56,677 nucleotides of DNA from an uncultured Clostridia bacterium (GCA_949290575.1 CASESJ010000006.1:1-56677), one strand, 5' to 3'; shown: positions 8,917 through 19,260, counted from the stretch's first letter. The notes: generated from the letters alone by a model not told the origin. Made by a program: numbers and translations.

Positions 8917-10518
8917 ATGACAAAGTACATTTTCGTTACGGGCGGCGTAGTATCGGGTCTCGGCAAGGGCATAACGGCGGCTTCGCTCGGCAGACTGCTC
9001 AAGTGCAGAGGTTACAAGGTTGCGTCCCAGAAACTCGACCCCTATATCAACATCGACCCCGGCACAATGAGCCCCTATCAGCACGGCGAAGTTTTCGTCA
9101 CCGACGACGGCGCGGAAACCGACCTCGACCTCGGTCACTACGAGAGGTTCATTGACGAAAATCTCAACAAGTATTCCAACCTCACCACGGGTAAGGTGTA
9201 TTGGAACGTTCTCAACAAGGAGCGCAACGGCGAATACCTCGGTCAGACCGTTCAGATTATTCCCCACATAACAAACGAAATCAAATCTTTCATATATTCC
9301 GTCGGCAGCACGACTTCGGCGGACGTAGTCATCACCGAAATCGGCGGCACGATAGGCGATATCGAGAGCCAGCCCTTCATCGAGGCTATCCGTCAGGTTG
9401 CGCGCGAAGTGGGCAGGGACAACTGCTGCTTCATACACGTAACTCTTGTGCCCTACATCTCGGGCTCGGAGGAATTCAAGTCAAAGCCCACCCAGCATTC
9501 CGTCAAGGAACTGCAGGGTATGGGTATCAATCCCGATATCATAATCGCGCGCGTGGACGCGCCCATGCCCAAGGAAGTCAAGGACAAGATTGCCATGTTC
9601 TGCAACGTCGAACCCGAATGCTGCATAGAGAACATGACCCTGCCCGTGCTCTACCAGTGCCCCACCATGCTCGAGGAGAGCAATTTTTCCGAAATCGTGT
9701 GCAGAAGGCTCAAGCTCGACCCCCGCACGATTGATTTAAGGGAATGGCAGAGCATGCTCGACCGCATTGCCGCCCGCGACAAGAACGTCACCATAGCACT
9801 CTGCGGCAAGTACGTTCAGCTGCACGACGCATATCTGTCGGTAGCCGAAGCTCTCGCTCACGCTGGCTATGAAAACGGCGCAAAGGTCGACATAAAGTGG
9901 GTGGATACCGAAACGTTGACGCCTTCAAACATACAGAGCATACTCGGCGGAGTGGACGGCATACTCGTGCCCGGCGGCTTCGGCAACCGCGGCATAGAGG
10001 GCAAGGTGCTCTGCGCCAAGTTTGCAAGAGAGAACAACATTCCCTACCTCGGCATATGCCTTGGCATGCAGACGGCGGTAATAGAATACGCAAGGAGCGT
10101 TCTCGGCTATAAGGACGCAAACTCTTCCGAATTCGACCCTCAGAGCGAGCACCCCGTCATCGACCTCATGCCCGACCAGCACGGCGTCAAGATGGGCGGA
10201 ACTATGCGCCTCGGCGCGTATCCCTGCAAGGTCATCGGCAAGATGATGAAGCAGGCGTATAAGTCGGACAGCATTTCAGAAAGACACCGTCACAGATACG
10301 AATTCAACAACGACTTCCGCAAGGCAATCGAGGACGCGGGCATGGTCATTGCGGGAACTTCGCCCAACGGCTTGCTCGTCGAGGCGGTGGAAGTGCCTGC
10401 CAACGATTTCTACGTCGGCGTTCAGTTCCATCCCGAATTCAAGTCCCGTCCCAACAACGCGCATCCTCTCTTCCGCGAGTTCATACGCTACGCGGTAAAA
10501 TATATGCAGAAAAAGTAA
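8917..10518 (+). CDS. pyrG: CTP synthase
   Basis: A 533-aa enzyme making CTP from UTP, ATP and glutamine. The N-terminal synthetase domain shows [20 protein letters not shown] and [19 protein letters not shown]. The C-terminal class-I glutaminase has the nucleophile elbow [11 protein letters not shown] and the HPEF of the catalytic triad (QFHPEF). AGGAG lies 7 nt before the ATG. The 130-nt leader contains two small hairpins (GGCAGTAAAAACTGCC; GGCGGGAAACCGCC); neither has a T-run in front of a clear antiterminator, so regulation is uncertain. Confidence 0.97.
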   Translation: MTKYIFVTGGVVSGLGKGITAASLGRLLKCRGYKVASQKLDPYINIDPGTMSPYQHGEVFVTDDGAETDLDLGHYERFIDENLNKYSNLTTGKVYWNVLNKERNGEYLGQTVQIIPHITNEIKSFIYSVGSTTSADVVITEIGGTIGDIESQPFIEAIRQVAREVGRDNCCFIHVTLVPYISGSEEFKSKPTQHSVKELQGMGINPDIIIARVDAPMPKEVKDKIAMFCNVEPECCIENMTLPVLYQCPTMLEESNFSEIVCRRLKLDPRTIDLREWQSMLDRIAARDKNVTIALCGKYVQLHDAYLSVAEALAHAGYENGAKVDIKWVDTETLTPSNIQSILGGVDGILVPGGFGNRGIEGKVLCAKFARENNIPYLGICLGMQTAVIEYARSVLGYKDANSSEFDPQSEHPVIDLMPDQHGVKMGGTMRLGAYPCKVIGKMMKQAYKSDSISERHRHRYEFNNDFRKAIEDAGMVIAGTSPNGLLVEAVEVPANDFYVGVQFHPEFKSRPNNAHPLFREFIRYAVKYMQKK

Positions 10519-10536
10519 ACCTTTAAGGATATAAAA

Positions 10537-11730
10537 ATGAAAATCAACGGACATTTTCTCGATTTAAAGGACAGCTATCTCTTTGCCACGGTCGGCAGAA
10601 AGACTACCGAATATAAAAAGGCACATCCCGACAAGGACGTCATCCGCCTGAGCATAGGCGACGTCACTCTGCCCCTCGTGCCCGCAGTCATAAAGGCTAT
10701 GCACGACGCCGTGGACGATATGTCCAGAAAGGAAACTTTCAAGGGCTACGGTCCCGACCAGTACTGCTACGGCTACGAAAAACTCATAAACTCCATCCTC
10801 GGCAGCTATAAGAGAAAGGGAGTGGAGCTCGAACCCTCAGAGGTATTCATTTCCGACGGCGCAAAGTCGGACTGCGGCAACATACTCGACATCTTCTCGC
10901 AGGACAACGTCGTGCTCGTGCCCGACCCCGTCTATCCCGTATATGTGGATACTAACGTCATGGCGGGCAGAAAGATAATCTTTGCCGACGCAAACGAGGG
11001 CAATCATTTCCTGCCCATGCCCGATAAAAACGTAAAGGCGGACATAATATATATCTGTTCGCCCAACAACCCCACGGGCGCGGCATACACCAAGGAGCAG
11101 CTCAGGGAGTGGGTGGACTACGCAAGAGCGCAGAACGCCGTAATTCTTTACGACGCGGCTTATGAATATTTTGTAAACGACGGCGACGTCGCGCGCAGCA
11201 TATATCAGGTTGAGGGCGCAAAGGAATGTGCGATAGAGCTTTGCTCGTTCTCCAAGACTGCCGGCTTCACGGGCGTGCGCTGCGGCTATACGATAGTGCC
11301 TCAGGCACTCGTCAGAGAGGGTGTTCACCTCAATAAACTGTGGTCAAGACGCCAGTCCACAAAGTTCAACGGCGTATCCTATATAACCCAGATGGGCGCG
11401 GCTGCGGTGTTCACCGAAGAGGGCGAAAAGCAGATTAAAGAAAGCCTCAACTTCTATCGTGAAAACGCAAAGATAATTGCAGATTGCCTCGACGAGCTGG
11501 GCATATGGTACACGGGCGGCAAGCATTCGCCCTATATCTGGCTCAGGTGCCCCAACGGCATGTCGAGCTGGGAGTTCTTCGACTACCTCTTGGAAAACGC
11601 GCAGGTCGTCGGCACGCCCGGCGCGGGCTTCGGCGCGAACGGCGAAGGCTACTTCCGTCTGACGGCGTTCGGCAGCAGACAGTCTACAAAAGAGGCAGTC
11701 GGACGCATTAAAAAATTGCTTTCAGAATAA
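10537..11730 (+). CDS. dapL: LL-diaminopimelate aminotransferase
   Basis: A 397-aa fold-type I PLP enzyme that makes LL-DAP from tetrahydrodipicolinate in one step, bypassing DapC/D/E. Characteristic segments are IRLSIGDVTLPLVPAVIKAM, CSPNNPTGAAY, YDAAYEYF and the PLP-lysine motif CSFSKTAGFTGVRCGY. Only 18 nt separate it from pyrG, with AAGGA upstream, so it is in the same transcript. Together with dapF it marks the aminotransferase variant of the lysine/DAP pathway, common in Clostridia. Confidence 0.93.
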   Translation: MKINGHFLDLKDSYLFATVGRKTTEYKKAHPDKDVIRLSIGDVTLPLVPAVIKAMHDAVDDMSRKETFKGYGPDQYCYGYEKLINSILGSYKRKGVELEPSEVFISDGAKSDCGNILDIFSQDNVVLVPDPVYPVYVDTNVMAGRKIIFADANEGNHFLPMPDKNVKADIIYICSPNNPTGAAYTKEQLREWVDYARAQNAVILYDAAYEYFVNDGDVARSIYQVEGAKECAIELCSFSKTAGFTGVRCGYTIVPQALVREGVHLNKLWSRRQSTKFNGVSYITQMGAAAVFTEEGEKQIKESLNFYRENAKIIADCLDELGIWYTGGKHSPYIWLRCPNGMSSWEFFDYLLENAQVVGTPGAGFGANGEGYFRLTAFGSRQSTKEAVGRIKKLLSE

Positions 11731-11760
11731 AATAAACGCATATTTAATAATCGGGGGATT

Positions 11761-13269
11761 ATGGAAAAATTTACGGCAAAAAGGGGAGCGGGCGTTCTCT
11801 GTCACATATCGTCCCTGCCCAATAAATATGGTATCGGCTCTCTCGGCGCCGAGGCGTACGAATTTGTCGATATTCTTTCAAAATACGGCGTAAAGTACTG
11901 GCAGATACTGCCGCTGCAGCAGACGGGCTACGGCGATTCGCCCTACCAGTCGGTGAGCTGCAATTCGGGCAACCCTTATTTTATCGACCTTGTCAGCCTG
12001 CGCAAGCAGGGGCTGCTGGACGACGAAGAGCTTAAGAGCGCAGAGCGCAAGCTCAAAAATGCCGTGGACTACGGCGATTTGTATTCGTCGAGATACGCGC
12101 TTCTTCGCAGAGCGTTTGCCCGTTTCAACATAAAGAACAAGAACTTCGTCGATTTCATCGAGAGCGGCGAGGCTGAAGATTACGCGCTGTTCATGTCGCT
12201 CAAGTCGCGCTACGGCGTGACCTTCGACGCTTTTCCCGAGGCGTATAAGTACAACGAGCACCTCGCAATGTTCGAGTTCAGGAATTCGGTCTACCGCGAC
12301 GAATACTGTTTCTGGCTGTTCTTGCAGTACGAATTCAGAAAGCAGTGGTCCGCGCTCAAGGCTTATGCCAATTCCAAGGGCATAAGCATAATAGGCGACA
12401 TTCCCCTGTATGTTGCGTACGACTCCGCCGACGTGTGGGCGCACCCCGAGCTCTTCAAGCTGGACGAAGACCTGCACCCCACCGACGTTGCAGGCGTTCC
12501 GCCCGACTATTTTTCAAAGGAAGGTCAGCTCTGGGGCAACCCCTTGTATAACTGGGACGCAATGAAGGCGCAGAACTACGACTGGTGGATAAATCGCATA
12601 GCGTCCGCGCAGAAGATGTACGACATAGTGCGCATAGACCACTTCCGCGGGCTGGACAGATATTATTCCATACCCGCAGACGCAATGACGGCTGTAGAGG
12701 GCGAGTGGCTGGACGGACCTAAAGCCGAGCTGTTCGAAGAGGCGGAAAGACGCCTCGACAAGCTCAGTATAATAGCCGAAGACCTCGGTATTATAGACGA
12801 CGGAGTGACGGCTCTGAGGGAGGAATGCGGTCTGCCCTCTATGAAGGTGATGATGTTCGCCTTCGACGGCGAGGAGGATAACGCCTACCTGCCGCAGAAC
12901 ATAGACAGTCACTCTGTGGTATATACGGGCACGCACGACAACGATACGGCACTCGGATTTCTGCTCAAGCAGGACGACAAGCAGTTTGCCCTCTTCAAAA
13001 AGCGCGTGCGCGCGGCAATGAAGTACGAGGGCGTCTATACCCCCGTATGCGACAGGTCGGACGCTGTCAGAGCGTTGACGCTCTGCGCGCTCAATGCCGC
13101 CTCGGATATCGCTGTAATTCCCGTGCAGGACATAATGCGCCTCGACAATGCGTCGCGCATGAATACGCCCTCCACAAAGGAAGAGAACTGGCAGTTCCGC
13201 CTGACAGCCATGCCCTCGCGCAACATAATGGCGAGGTTCAAAAACGATATCGTAAGGTCGGGCAGATAA
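11761..13269 (+). CDS. malQ: 4-alpha-glucanotransferase (amylomaltase)
   Basis: A 502-aa GH77 enzyme that transfers maltodextrin segments in glycogen/maltodextrin turnover. The N-terminus GVLCHISSLPNKYGIGSLG is typical, followed by GYGDSPYQSVSCNSGNPYFIDL. The catalytic residues sit in VRIDHFRGLD (nucleophile Asp), IIAEDLG (acid/base Glu) and YTGTHDNDT (transition-state Asp). GGGGG precedes the ATG by 4 nt. A strong terminator follows. Confidence 0.95.
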   Translation: MEKFTAKRGAGVLCHISSLPNKYGIGSLGAEAYEFVDILSKYGVKYWQILPLQQTGYGDSPYQSVSCNSGNPYFIDLVSLRKQGLLDDEELKSAERKLKNAVDYGDLYSSRYALLRRAFARFNIKNKNFVDFIESGEAEDYALFMSLKSRYGVTFDAFPEAYKYNEHLAMFEFRNSVYRDEYCFWLFLQYEFRKQWSALKAYANSKGISIIGDIPLYVAYDSADVWAHPELFKLDEDLHPTDVAGVPPDYFSKEGQLWGNPLYNWDAMKAQNYDWWINRIASAQKMYDIVRIDHFRGLDRYYSIPADAMTAVEGEWLDGPKAELFEEAERRLDKLSIIAEDLGIIDDGVTALREECGLPSMKVMMFAFDGEEDNAYLPQNIDSHSVVYTGTHDNDTALGFLLKQDDKQFALFKKRVRAAMKYEGVYTPVCDRSDAVRALTLCALNAASDIAVIPVQDIMRLDNASRMNTPSTKEENWQFRLTAMPSRNIMARFKNDIVRSGR

Positions 13270-13282
13270 CTTTAAAATTTTA

Positions 13283-13321
13283 ACGCCCCGCGGCATTCTG
13301 CTGCGGGGCGTCTTGATTTTT
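13283..13321 (+). terminator. Terminator after malQ
   Basis: ACGCCCCGC / GCGGGGCGT stem around GGCATTCTGCT-like loop sequence, then a T-rich tail ending TTTTT. Confidence 0.85.
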
Positions 13322-13360
13322 GCACCTAAGATTTACGGGCATTGAACGGCGATATTAAAT

Positions 13361-13520
13361 ACATTCGCGCGGCAATATTGCCGCGCGAATGTCGTTCGAG
13401 GGCACATATGTGCCCTCGGACAGCTGTTTTGAATAAAAAATTGCATTGGTGCGGGGATATGCCGCAACCAACGCAATTTATTCGGCTTTTTAGTGACAAA
13501 AAGCGGCATCGGCAAGACGA
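13361..13520. repeat. Cluster of long palindromes between convergent malQ and spoIIE
   Basis: No gene is visible here. 13361-13392 is a perfect 32-bp palindrome (arm ACATTCGCGCGGCAAT). 13397-13418 is a perfect 22-bp palindrome centred on CATATG (arm CGAGGGCACAT). 13441-13478 is an imperfect hairpin pairing TTGCATTGGT with ACCAACGCAA. Some may serve as bidirectional terminators, but none has a good T-run. Confidence 0.75.
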
Positions 13521-13534
13521 CGCATTGCTGAGAT

Positions 13535-15811
13535 TTATTGTTGCGCCCTGAACACCCTGACGGCGAGCACGGTCATGTCGTCGCCCGCAACGCCCGAAGA
13601 ATATTTTTTTGCCTCGGCTAAAATATTTTCTGCAAGGTTCTGCGGGTTGAGCGGCTTTAAGGTCTCAATGTAGCCGTAGAGGTCGGTCGCAGAGGGAAAA
13701 GCCGAAGTTATGCCGTCGCTCATGAAAACGACTATGTCGTCCTCTTCGAGCTGCTCTTCGCACACGGTGGGGTGAATGCTCTCGAGAATGCCGAGCGGCA
13801 GGGACGCGCTCTCCATAATTCTGATGGCGTTCTGCTTTATGACTATGCCTGGCGGCGAGCCTATCTTTATAAAGCCCGCTTTCAGAGTGTTTAAATCAAT
13901 CGCCGCGACGTCTATGCAGGTGAACCGTTCGTCGCGGTTGAAACACATGAGTTTGTTTATTGTCTCAAGCACGGTGGAAGAGGGCATTTCTGCGCGGTAG
14001 AACGCCTCAATCAATGAGATTGTGGTGGAGGAAACCCTCTTTGCATACTCGCCGCTGCCCATGCCGTCGCACAGAGCGGCAAGGAAACAGTGCTCGTTTA
14101 TCCTTATTACGGAGTGGGTATCTCCCGATGCCTTTTCGCCGTCCTTTATGGCGAAAGCCACGCCGAATGCGGCGTCAAATTCTGGCGGCTGAGCGTAAAC
14201 AAGGCAACACCTGTCGCCGCTGTACACAATTTTATCCTTTAAAATATATCTGCGCCCGAGCGTCGACGAGAGTATGTCCGCAACGACCTGCGCGCCCGCC
14301 CTGCCTGCAATCGCGGCATAAATTTCTCCGTCCTCGTCGCCCTCTATTCTCATCTCAATGCAGCTTATGCCCGCCGCTGCCAGAGCCGCGGCGGCGCGCT
14401 TTTCCTTCTCGCCGTCGCACCGCCCCGCGCCTGCAATGGATACCGCCGCGCCCTTTAAAACTTCAGAAATGCCCTTCGCCTGATTTGCAAGCAGTTTCCT
14501 GCCGTTTTTCGCGCTCTCAGCTTCGGCGGAGAGCCTTCTCATGCGCGAGAGCGAGGCGTTCATCTCGCCTATGACGTCGGCGGGGTGGGAACAGTTCAAT
14601 GTCACTTCGGCAGGCAGGTCTACAAGGCTGACTTTGCCCTTGATTATGCCGCTGTGCATAAGTCGCTCAAACCCGACGTAAACGCCGCTCTTTTTGCACT
14701 TTTCCTGCCTGTCGCACCGCGAGCACAGCTTGTTTTTGATGTCTGCGAGCGTCTGTTCGCGTATCGCGCCGTCGTCAGGGGCTTCGTCCAGACTGTTGAA
14801 CGCGCACTCTATTTCGCGGAACACTTCGCTCGTCTTGAACAGCTTTTCGCTCGTCCTGCCGCGCAGACGCTGTTCGAAAGCTTCGGGCACTTTTTTCTGC
14901 ACGCGCAGCCTCTCTAAAAGGGCGGACATATACTTTTCGGACGGCACGGCTGGCGCAATGCAGCAGCAGACGAGCAGCAGCGCATTGACCGCCGCGCTGC
15001 CCGCGCCCGAGGTGAAAGCTCCGTCAAAGTACAGATATATAGCCCCGCAGGCGAGTGCCGCCGCACTCGGCGCGCCCCTTCCCGCCGTGCGGAAGAGCAG
15101 GCAGACCGCCGAGAGCATGACGAGTATTGCAATGAACTTTGTCGAAAAGGTGGTGAAAAGACAGGGCAGTCCCGCCGCACAGCTTATGGCAAGCGCGGTC
15201 GGGTCGCCGTACAGCCTTACGGCAAATACCGTCAGGGCGCAGCATAGGGCGAGGTATGCGTATAATCCGCAGAGGTTGTAAAAACCTATGCCCGCCACGC
15301 AGAAAATGAGCGTGAGGCAGATTATTTCGTCGCTTTTAAGCCTGCAGCGGCATACTCTGTAAAACAGTGCGTACACGCCCTTCATGCAGAACAGCGAAAA
15401 TATTATTACCGAAGCTGCCGCAACGGCTTTTATTATGTAGATATTGTCTGTGAAGTACAGGCTTCTGATGCCGTTCCATGGCGAAAATGCCACAAAAGGC
15501 GCGAGGGAAATGGCTATATATGCGGGAAATTCGTACCTGATTTTCTTGTGCGCCCTGCGGTAGATGAAGGTAATCGCACAGGCAAACGCGCCCTCCCACA
15601 GCGCAAGCAGCAGGATAATCCAGTCGATATATGCAATCGAGCACAGCACATAAATGACGGGGCAGGCGATTAAATTCGCCCCGCAGGCGAGCATGGCAAA
15701 GCAGACGCCCAGCGAAAAGGGCGCGCCGCCAGCCGAAAAATTTATAAACAGCACCGTCGCCGCGTATGCAAGGTACAAAAGTACGCTTTTCAATTTTATT
15801 TTTATGTGCAT
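13535..15811 (-). CDS. spoIIE: Stage II sporulation protein E (SpoIIE phosphatase)
   Basis: A 758-aa membrane serine phosphatase that dephosphorylates SpoIIAA to activate sigma-F in the forespore. The N-terminal ~300 residues form about ten hydrophobic segments, then a linker with a cysteine cluster (CSRCDRQEKCKKSG), then a PP2C/PPM domain with LCDGMGSGEYAKR, IKIGSPPG, FMSDGITSAFP and AGDDMTVLAVRV. The start is taken at MHIKIKLKS (15811) because TATAAT is only 6 nt upstream; the 13 in-frame residues before it would include the promoter. Slightly shorter than the ~830-aa Bacillus protein. Its presence is the best evidence that the host sporulates. Confidence 0.9.
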   Translation of the reverse strand: MHIKIKLKSVLLYLAYAATVLFINFSAGGAPFSLGVCFAMLACGANLIACPVIYVLCSIAYIDWIILLLALWEGAFACAITFIYRRAHKKIRYEFPAYIAISLAPFVAFSPWNGIRSLYFTDNIYIIKAVAAASVIIFSLFCMKGVYALFYRVCRCRLKSDEIICLTLIFCVAGIGFYNLCGLYAYLALCCALTVFAVRLYGDPTALAISCAAGLPCLFTTFSTKFIAILVMLSAVCLLFRTAGRGAPSAAALACGAIYLYFDGAFTSGAGSAAVNALLLVCCCIAPAVPSEKYMSALLERLRVQKKVPEAFEQRLRGRTSEKLFKTSEVFREIECAFNSLDEAPDDGAIREQTLADIKNKLCSRCDRQEKCKKSGVYVGFERLMHSGIIKGKVSLVDLPAEVTLNCSHPADVIGEMNASLSRMRRLSAEAESAKNGRKLLANQAKGISEVLKGAAVSIAGAGRCDGEKEKRAAAALAAAGISCIEMRIEGDEDGEIYAAIAGRAGAQVVADILSSTLGRRYILKDKIVYSGDRCCLVYAQPPEFDAAFGVAFAIKDGEKASGDTHSVIRINEHCFLAALCDGMGSGEYAKRVSSTTISLIEAFYRAEMPSSTVLETINKLMCFNRDERFTCIDVAAIDLNTLKAGFIKIGSPPGIVIKQNAIRIMESASLPLGILESIHPTVCEEQLEEDDIVVFMSDGITSAFPSATDLYGYIETLKPLNPQNLAENILAEAKKYSSGVAGDDMTVLAVRVFRAQQ

Positions 15812-15817
15812 AGCCGC

Positions 15818-15823
15818 ATTATA
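15818..15823 (-). promoter_or_regulatory. -10 box of spoIIE; likely leaderless
   Basis: TATAAT on the minus strand, 6 nt before the ATG. The 15-mer TATAATGCGGCTATG is identical to the promoter/start junction of the RimK-like gene at 171-185. The -35 region is T-rich and not clear. Confidence 0.6.
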
Positions 15824-15983
15824 CATTGCATAAGGGCAAAAAAAATACAAATCCCCGTCGGAATTTGTATTTTAATAAATTAATTAACGCTCTGTGCAAA
15901 ATGCCGCTTAGGTCAGCCGATACAGCTGCCGGCAAAAGGCGGAACAATTAATTAAGGCGGCACAATTTATTTTATAAAATCAG

Positions 15984-17858
15984 TCAATGCCTGTCCTGAT
16001 TTCTCAGAGCGAGGTAAATCATCAGCACGGAGATATCCGCGGGGCTCACGCCCGAAATTCTCGCCGCCTGCCCGAGCGAGCGGGGTCGGACGGAGGAGAG
16101 CTTTTCGCGCGCCTCCAGCCTCAGACCGTCTATCGCGCCGTAGTCGATATCCTCGGGCAGCAATCTGTCTTCAAGTTTTTTGGCTTTTTCTATCTGTTCC
16201 CTGCCCTTTTTGAGGTAACCCTCGTAGCGTATTTCAACCTCCGCGCTCTCTTTTACGCTCCTGCCCGCCCAGTCGAGTACGGCGCAATCTGCTGAGATGT
16301 CCTCAAGCGCGACGCCGCGCTTTATGAGCTCGGCGGGCGAAAGTCCCTTGTGCAGCGCGGGCAGGTTGGCGTTTTTTAATATTTCGTCGGCTCTGTCCGC
16401 GCTCAGCTTTACGTTGAGTTCTTCCATTGCGCGGTCGAGAGCCTCTTTTCTCTGTAAGTACCTTTGGTATCTCTCCTCTGTCACAAGTCCGCACTCGTAT
16501 CCGAGCTGAGTAAGCCTCATGTCGGCGTTGTCCTGCCTCAGCTCTATGCGGTACTCCGCGCGCGAGGTCATCATTCTGTAGGGTTCGTTCGTGCCCTTTG
16601 TCACGAGGTCGTCTATGAGCACGCCGATATATGCCCTGTCTCTGCCGAGAACGAGAGGTTCTTTGCCGCGCAGCTTCAGGCTGGCGTTGAGCCCCGCCAT
16701 AAGTCCCTGCGCAGCCGCCTCCTCGTAGCCCGACGTGCCGTTTATCTGTCCCGCGGTGTAGAGGTTTTTTACCTTCTTGAATTCGAGGGTGGGAAAGACG
16801 TCGAGGGTGTCTATGCAGTCGTACTCTATGGCATATGCATAGCGCATTATGTCGCAGTGCTCAAGACCTGCAACCGAGCGGTACATCTCCACCTGAATGT
16901 CGTGAGGAAGGGAGGAGGACATGCCCTGAATGTACGCCTCAAGCGTGTCGCTGCCCTCGGGCTCTATGAATATCTGGTGTCTGTCCTTGTCGGCAAAGCG
17001 CACGACTTTGGTCTCTATCGAGGGGCAGTATCTCGGTCCTGTGCTCTCAATCGCGCCGTTATACAGCGGCGAGCGGTCGAGGTTGGAAAGAATTACCGAG
17101 TGAGTTGTCGTATTTGTATAGGTGAGGTAGCAGGGCGACTGATTTGCGCACACTTCGTCGTTGAGAAAGGAGAAGGGGCATACGTCCGTCTGCCCGGGCT
17201 GAATTGTGCAGGCAGAGAGGTCTATCGTGCGGAAGTCCACTCTTGCTGGCGTGCCCGTCTTGAAGCGGCGGACGTTGAAACCGAGCTCTATGAGATTTTT
17301 TGTCAGTTCGGTTGCGGGTGCGAACCCGTTCGGACCGCTGTCCTTTACGACCTCGCCCGTTATTGTGCGTGCATTCAGGTAGACGCCCGTTGCGAGCACA
17401 ACGGCGCGGCACTCGAATATGCCGCCGTAAGTCGTTTCAAGTCCGCAGACTGCGCCGTCTTTTACAAGAACGCGCTTCGCCTCGCCCTGCACTATGCGAA
17501 GATCAGGGGTGTTTTCGAGCACCTTTTTCATTCTGCGGTGGTACGCGCCCTTGTCCGACTGACATCTCAAAGACTGCACAGCCGCGCCCTTGCCCACATT
17601 GAGCATGCGGTACTGAATGGCGGTCGCGTCGGCATTTACGCCCATTTCTCCGCCGAGGGCGTCGATTTCGCGCACGAGCTGACCCTTTGCCGTGCCGCCC
17701 ACCGAGGGGTTGCACGCCATAAAGGCTATGCTGTCGAGGTTTAAAGTGAGTATCGCCGTCCTCATTCCCGTCCTTGCGGCGGCGAGGGCGGCTTCGCAGC
17801 CCGCGTGACCCGCGCCCACAACGACTATATCAAATTTTCCTTCGCTGAAAGTTTTCAT
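15984..17858 (-). CDS. mnmG: tRNA uridine-5-carboxymethylaminomethyl modification enzyme
   Basis: A 624-aa FAD protein that, with MnmE, installs the cmnm5 group on wobble U34 of several tRNAs. The N-terminal dinucleotide fold is VVVGAGHAGCEAALAAARTG; later RRFKTGTPARVD and GYEEAAAQGLMAGLNA are diagnostic, and the C-terminus has PADISVLMIYL. Start 17858 (MKTFSEGKFDIVVVGAG) is used; the frame extends to 17897, but those codons lie in the inverted repeat behind dnaA. The ribosome site is weak. It lies 50 nt downstream of dnaA on the same strand. Confidence 0.95.
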   Translation of the reverse strand: MKTFSEGKFDIVVVGAGHAGCEAALAAARTGMRTAILTLNLDSIAFMACNPSVGGTAKGQLVREIDALGGEMGVNADATAIQYRMLNVGKGAAVQSLRCQSDKGAYHRRMKKVLENTPDLRIVQGEAKRVLVKDGAVCGLETTYGGIFECRAVVLATGVYLNARTITGEVVKDSGPNGFAPATELTKNLIELGFNVRRFKTGTPARVDFRTIDLSACTIQPGQTDVCPFSFLNDEVCANQSPCYLTYTNTTTHSVILSNLDRSPLYNGAIESTGPRYCPSIETKVVRFADKDRHQIFIEPEGSDTLEAYIQGMSSSLPHDIQVEMYRSVAGLEHCDIMRYAYAIEYDCIDTLDVFPTLEFKKVKNLYTAGQINGTSGYEEAAAQGLMAGLNASLKLRGKEPLVLGRDRAYIGVLIDDLVTKGTNEPYRMMTSRAEYRIELRQDNADMRLTQLGYECGLVTEERYQRYLQRKEALDRAMEELNVKLSADRADEILKNANLPALHKGLSPAELIKRGVALEDISADCAVLDWAGRSVKESAEVEIRYEGYLKKGREQIEKAKKLEDRLLPEDIDYGAIDGLRLEAREKLSSVRPRSLGQAARISGVSPADISVLMIYLALRNQDRH

Positions 17859-17877
17859 TTTATCGCCGTAAAAATTA

Positions 17878-17902
17878 ATTGCCCGTTTGGCGGGCAATTA
17901 AA
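17878..17902 (-). terminator. Inverted repeat between dnaA and mnmG
   Basis: ATTGCCCG / CGGGCAAT with a short loop, followed on the minus strand by TAATTTTTA. Possibly a weak terminator or attenuator between the two genes. Confidence 0.5.
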
Positions 17903-17907
17903 CTGAG

Positions 17908-19260
17908 TTACTCTTTAAGTACTAAATTTTTAATGTCGTCAATGTCCTTGGCAACTCTGTCGTTGACCTGACGCATCTCCTCGACCTTGTTTCTCGAATA
18001 GAGAATGGTGGTGTGGTTTCGGTTGCCGAGAGCCTTGCCTATCGACATGAGCGGCAGGGACAGAAGTTCGCACATCAGATAGCAGCATATCTGTCGGGGC
18101 TGAACGAGGTCTTTTTTCTTGCACTTGCCCACGAGGTCGCTCTTGCTCACGCGGTAATATGTACATACAGCGTTTATAATCGTGTCGGGGTTGACCTCTT
18201 CCTTGCCGTCCTCGGCTACAGCCTCGTTGAGCGCGCTCTGCGCAAGGGCTACGGTTATGGGCACTTCGTGCAGCTTGCTTGCAAATATTACCTTTGTAAG
18301 TCTGCCCTCGAGCGTTCTGACGTCGTCGCCCGAGTCCTGCGCGAGGAAGGTTAAAACGTCGTCCGGCACGAGGCACTTCTTTTCGAATGCCTTTCTCTTT
18401 AAAATTGCAATCTTCGTCTCGAAGTTGGGGGGAAGTATATCGAATACGAGCCCGCCCGAAAATCTCGTTTTAAGCCTTTCTTCGAGTGCGGTCAGTTCCT
18501 TCGGCGGCTGGTCGGAGGATATAACTATCTGTTTGCCCTTGGCAACCAGCTCGTTGAAGGTGTGGAAAAACTCTTCCTGAACCGCCTTTTTGTTGGCTAT
18601 GAACTGTATGTCGTCAATGATGAGAATGTCCGCCGAGCGGTAGTGCTGGCGCAGACGGTTGCTTCTGTCGCGCGCCTCGGGACCGCGGCTTGTGAACATT
18701 GTATCTATAATCTCGTTTACGAACTGTTCGCATGTGACGTATATTACCTTGAGCTGTGGCTTTTCGGCGTTAATCTTGTTGGCTATCGCCTGCATAAGGT
18801 GGGTCTTGCCGAGACCCGTTCCGCCGTAGATGAACAGGGGGTTGTACGTGCCTGCGGGGTCTTCGGCAACGTTCAGCGCGGCGGCATAGACAAACTCGTT
18901 GTTCTTGCCGACGACGAAGCTGTCGAAGGTGTACTTCTTGTCGAGGTTCGAGGGGGGATTGTAAGCGTTCTCCTCCGCGGGAGCGTTGTAAGCGTAGTCA
19001 TCGCTGCCCTCCACGACGAGGCGGAAGTCCGAAACGCCCACATTGGCTTTGATTATGGCTTCGCGCATCTTGTCCGCGAGAGTACCCGTTATGTACTGGG
19101 CAAAATTCTCATTCGGCGTCTGCAACACGATAAAGCGTCCGTCTATGTCGACGGGCACGAGCTTATCGATATAGGTGATGAAGGAAATATGGCTTATGAT
19201 TTCACGCATTTTTTCCTTTATGGGATTATATATAAAATCAAAGCTTGCATTTTCCGCCAT
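17908..19260 (-). CDS. dnaA: Chromosomal replication initiator DnaA
   Basis: A 450-aa AAA+ initiator that binds DnaA boxes and melts oriC. It has an N-terminal DnaB-interaction domain (~1-75), a short linker, Walker A GGTGLGKTHLMQ, Walker B ILIIDDIQF, the arginine-rich RLKTRFSGGLV box, and the C-terminal helix-turn-helix ending LGNRNHTTILYS. In most DnaA proteins that signature reads GGRDHTT; here Asp is replaced by Asn (NRNHTT), in the loop that reads the DnaA box. The gene runs with mnmG and is divergent from recF; no dnaN is in the window. Confidence 0.97.
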   Translation of the reverse strand: MAENASFDFIYNPIKEKMREIISHISFITYIDKLVPVDIDGRFIVLQTPNENFAQYITGTLADKMREAIIKANVGVSDFRLVVEGSDDYAYNAPAEENAYNPPSNLDKKYTFDSFVVGKNNEFVYAAALNVAEDPAGTYNPLFIYGGTGLGKTHLMQAIANKINAEKPQLKVIYVTCEQFVNEIIDTMFTSRGPEARDRSNRLRQHYRSADILIIDDIQFIANKKAVQEEFFHTFNELVAKGKQIVISSDQPPKELTALEERLKTRFSGGLVFDILPPNFETKIAILKRKAFEKKCLVPDDVLTFLAQDSGDDVRTLEGRLTKVIFASKLHEVPITVALAQSALNEAVAEDGKEEVNPDTIINAVCTYYRVSKSDLVGKCKKKDLVQPRQICCYLMCELLSLPLMSIGKALGNRNHTTILYSRNKVEEMRQVNDRVAKDIDDIKNLVLKE

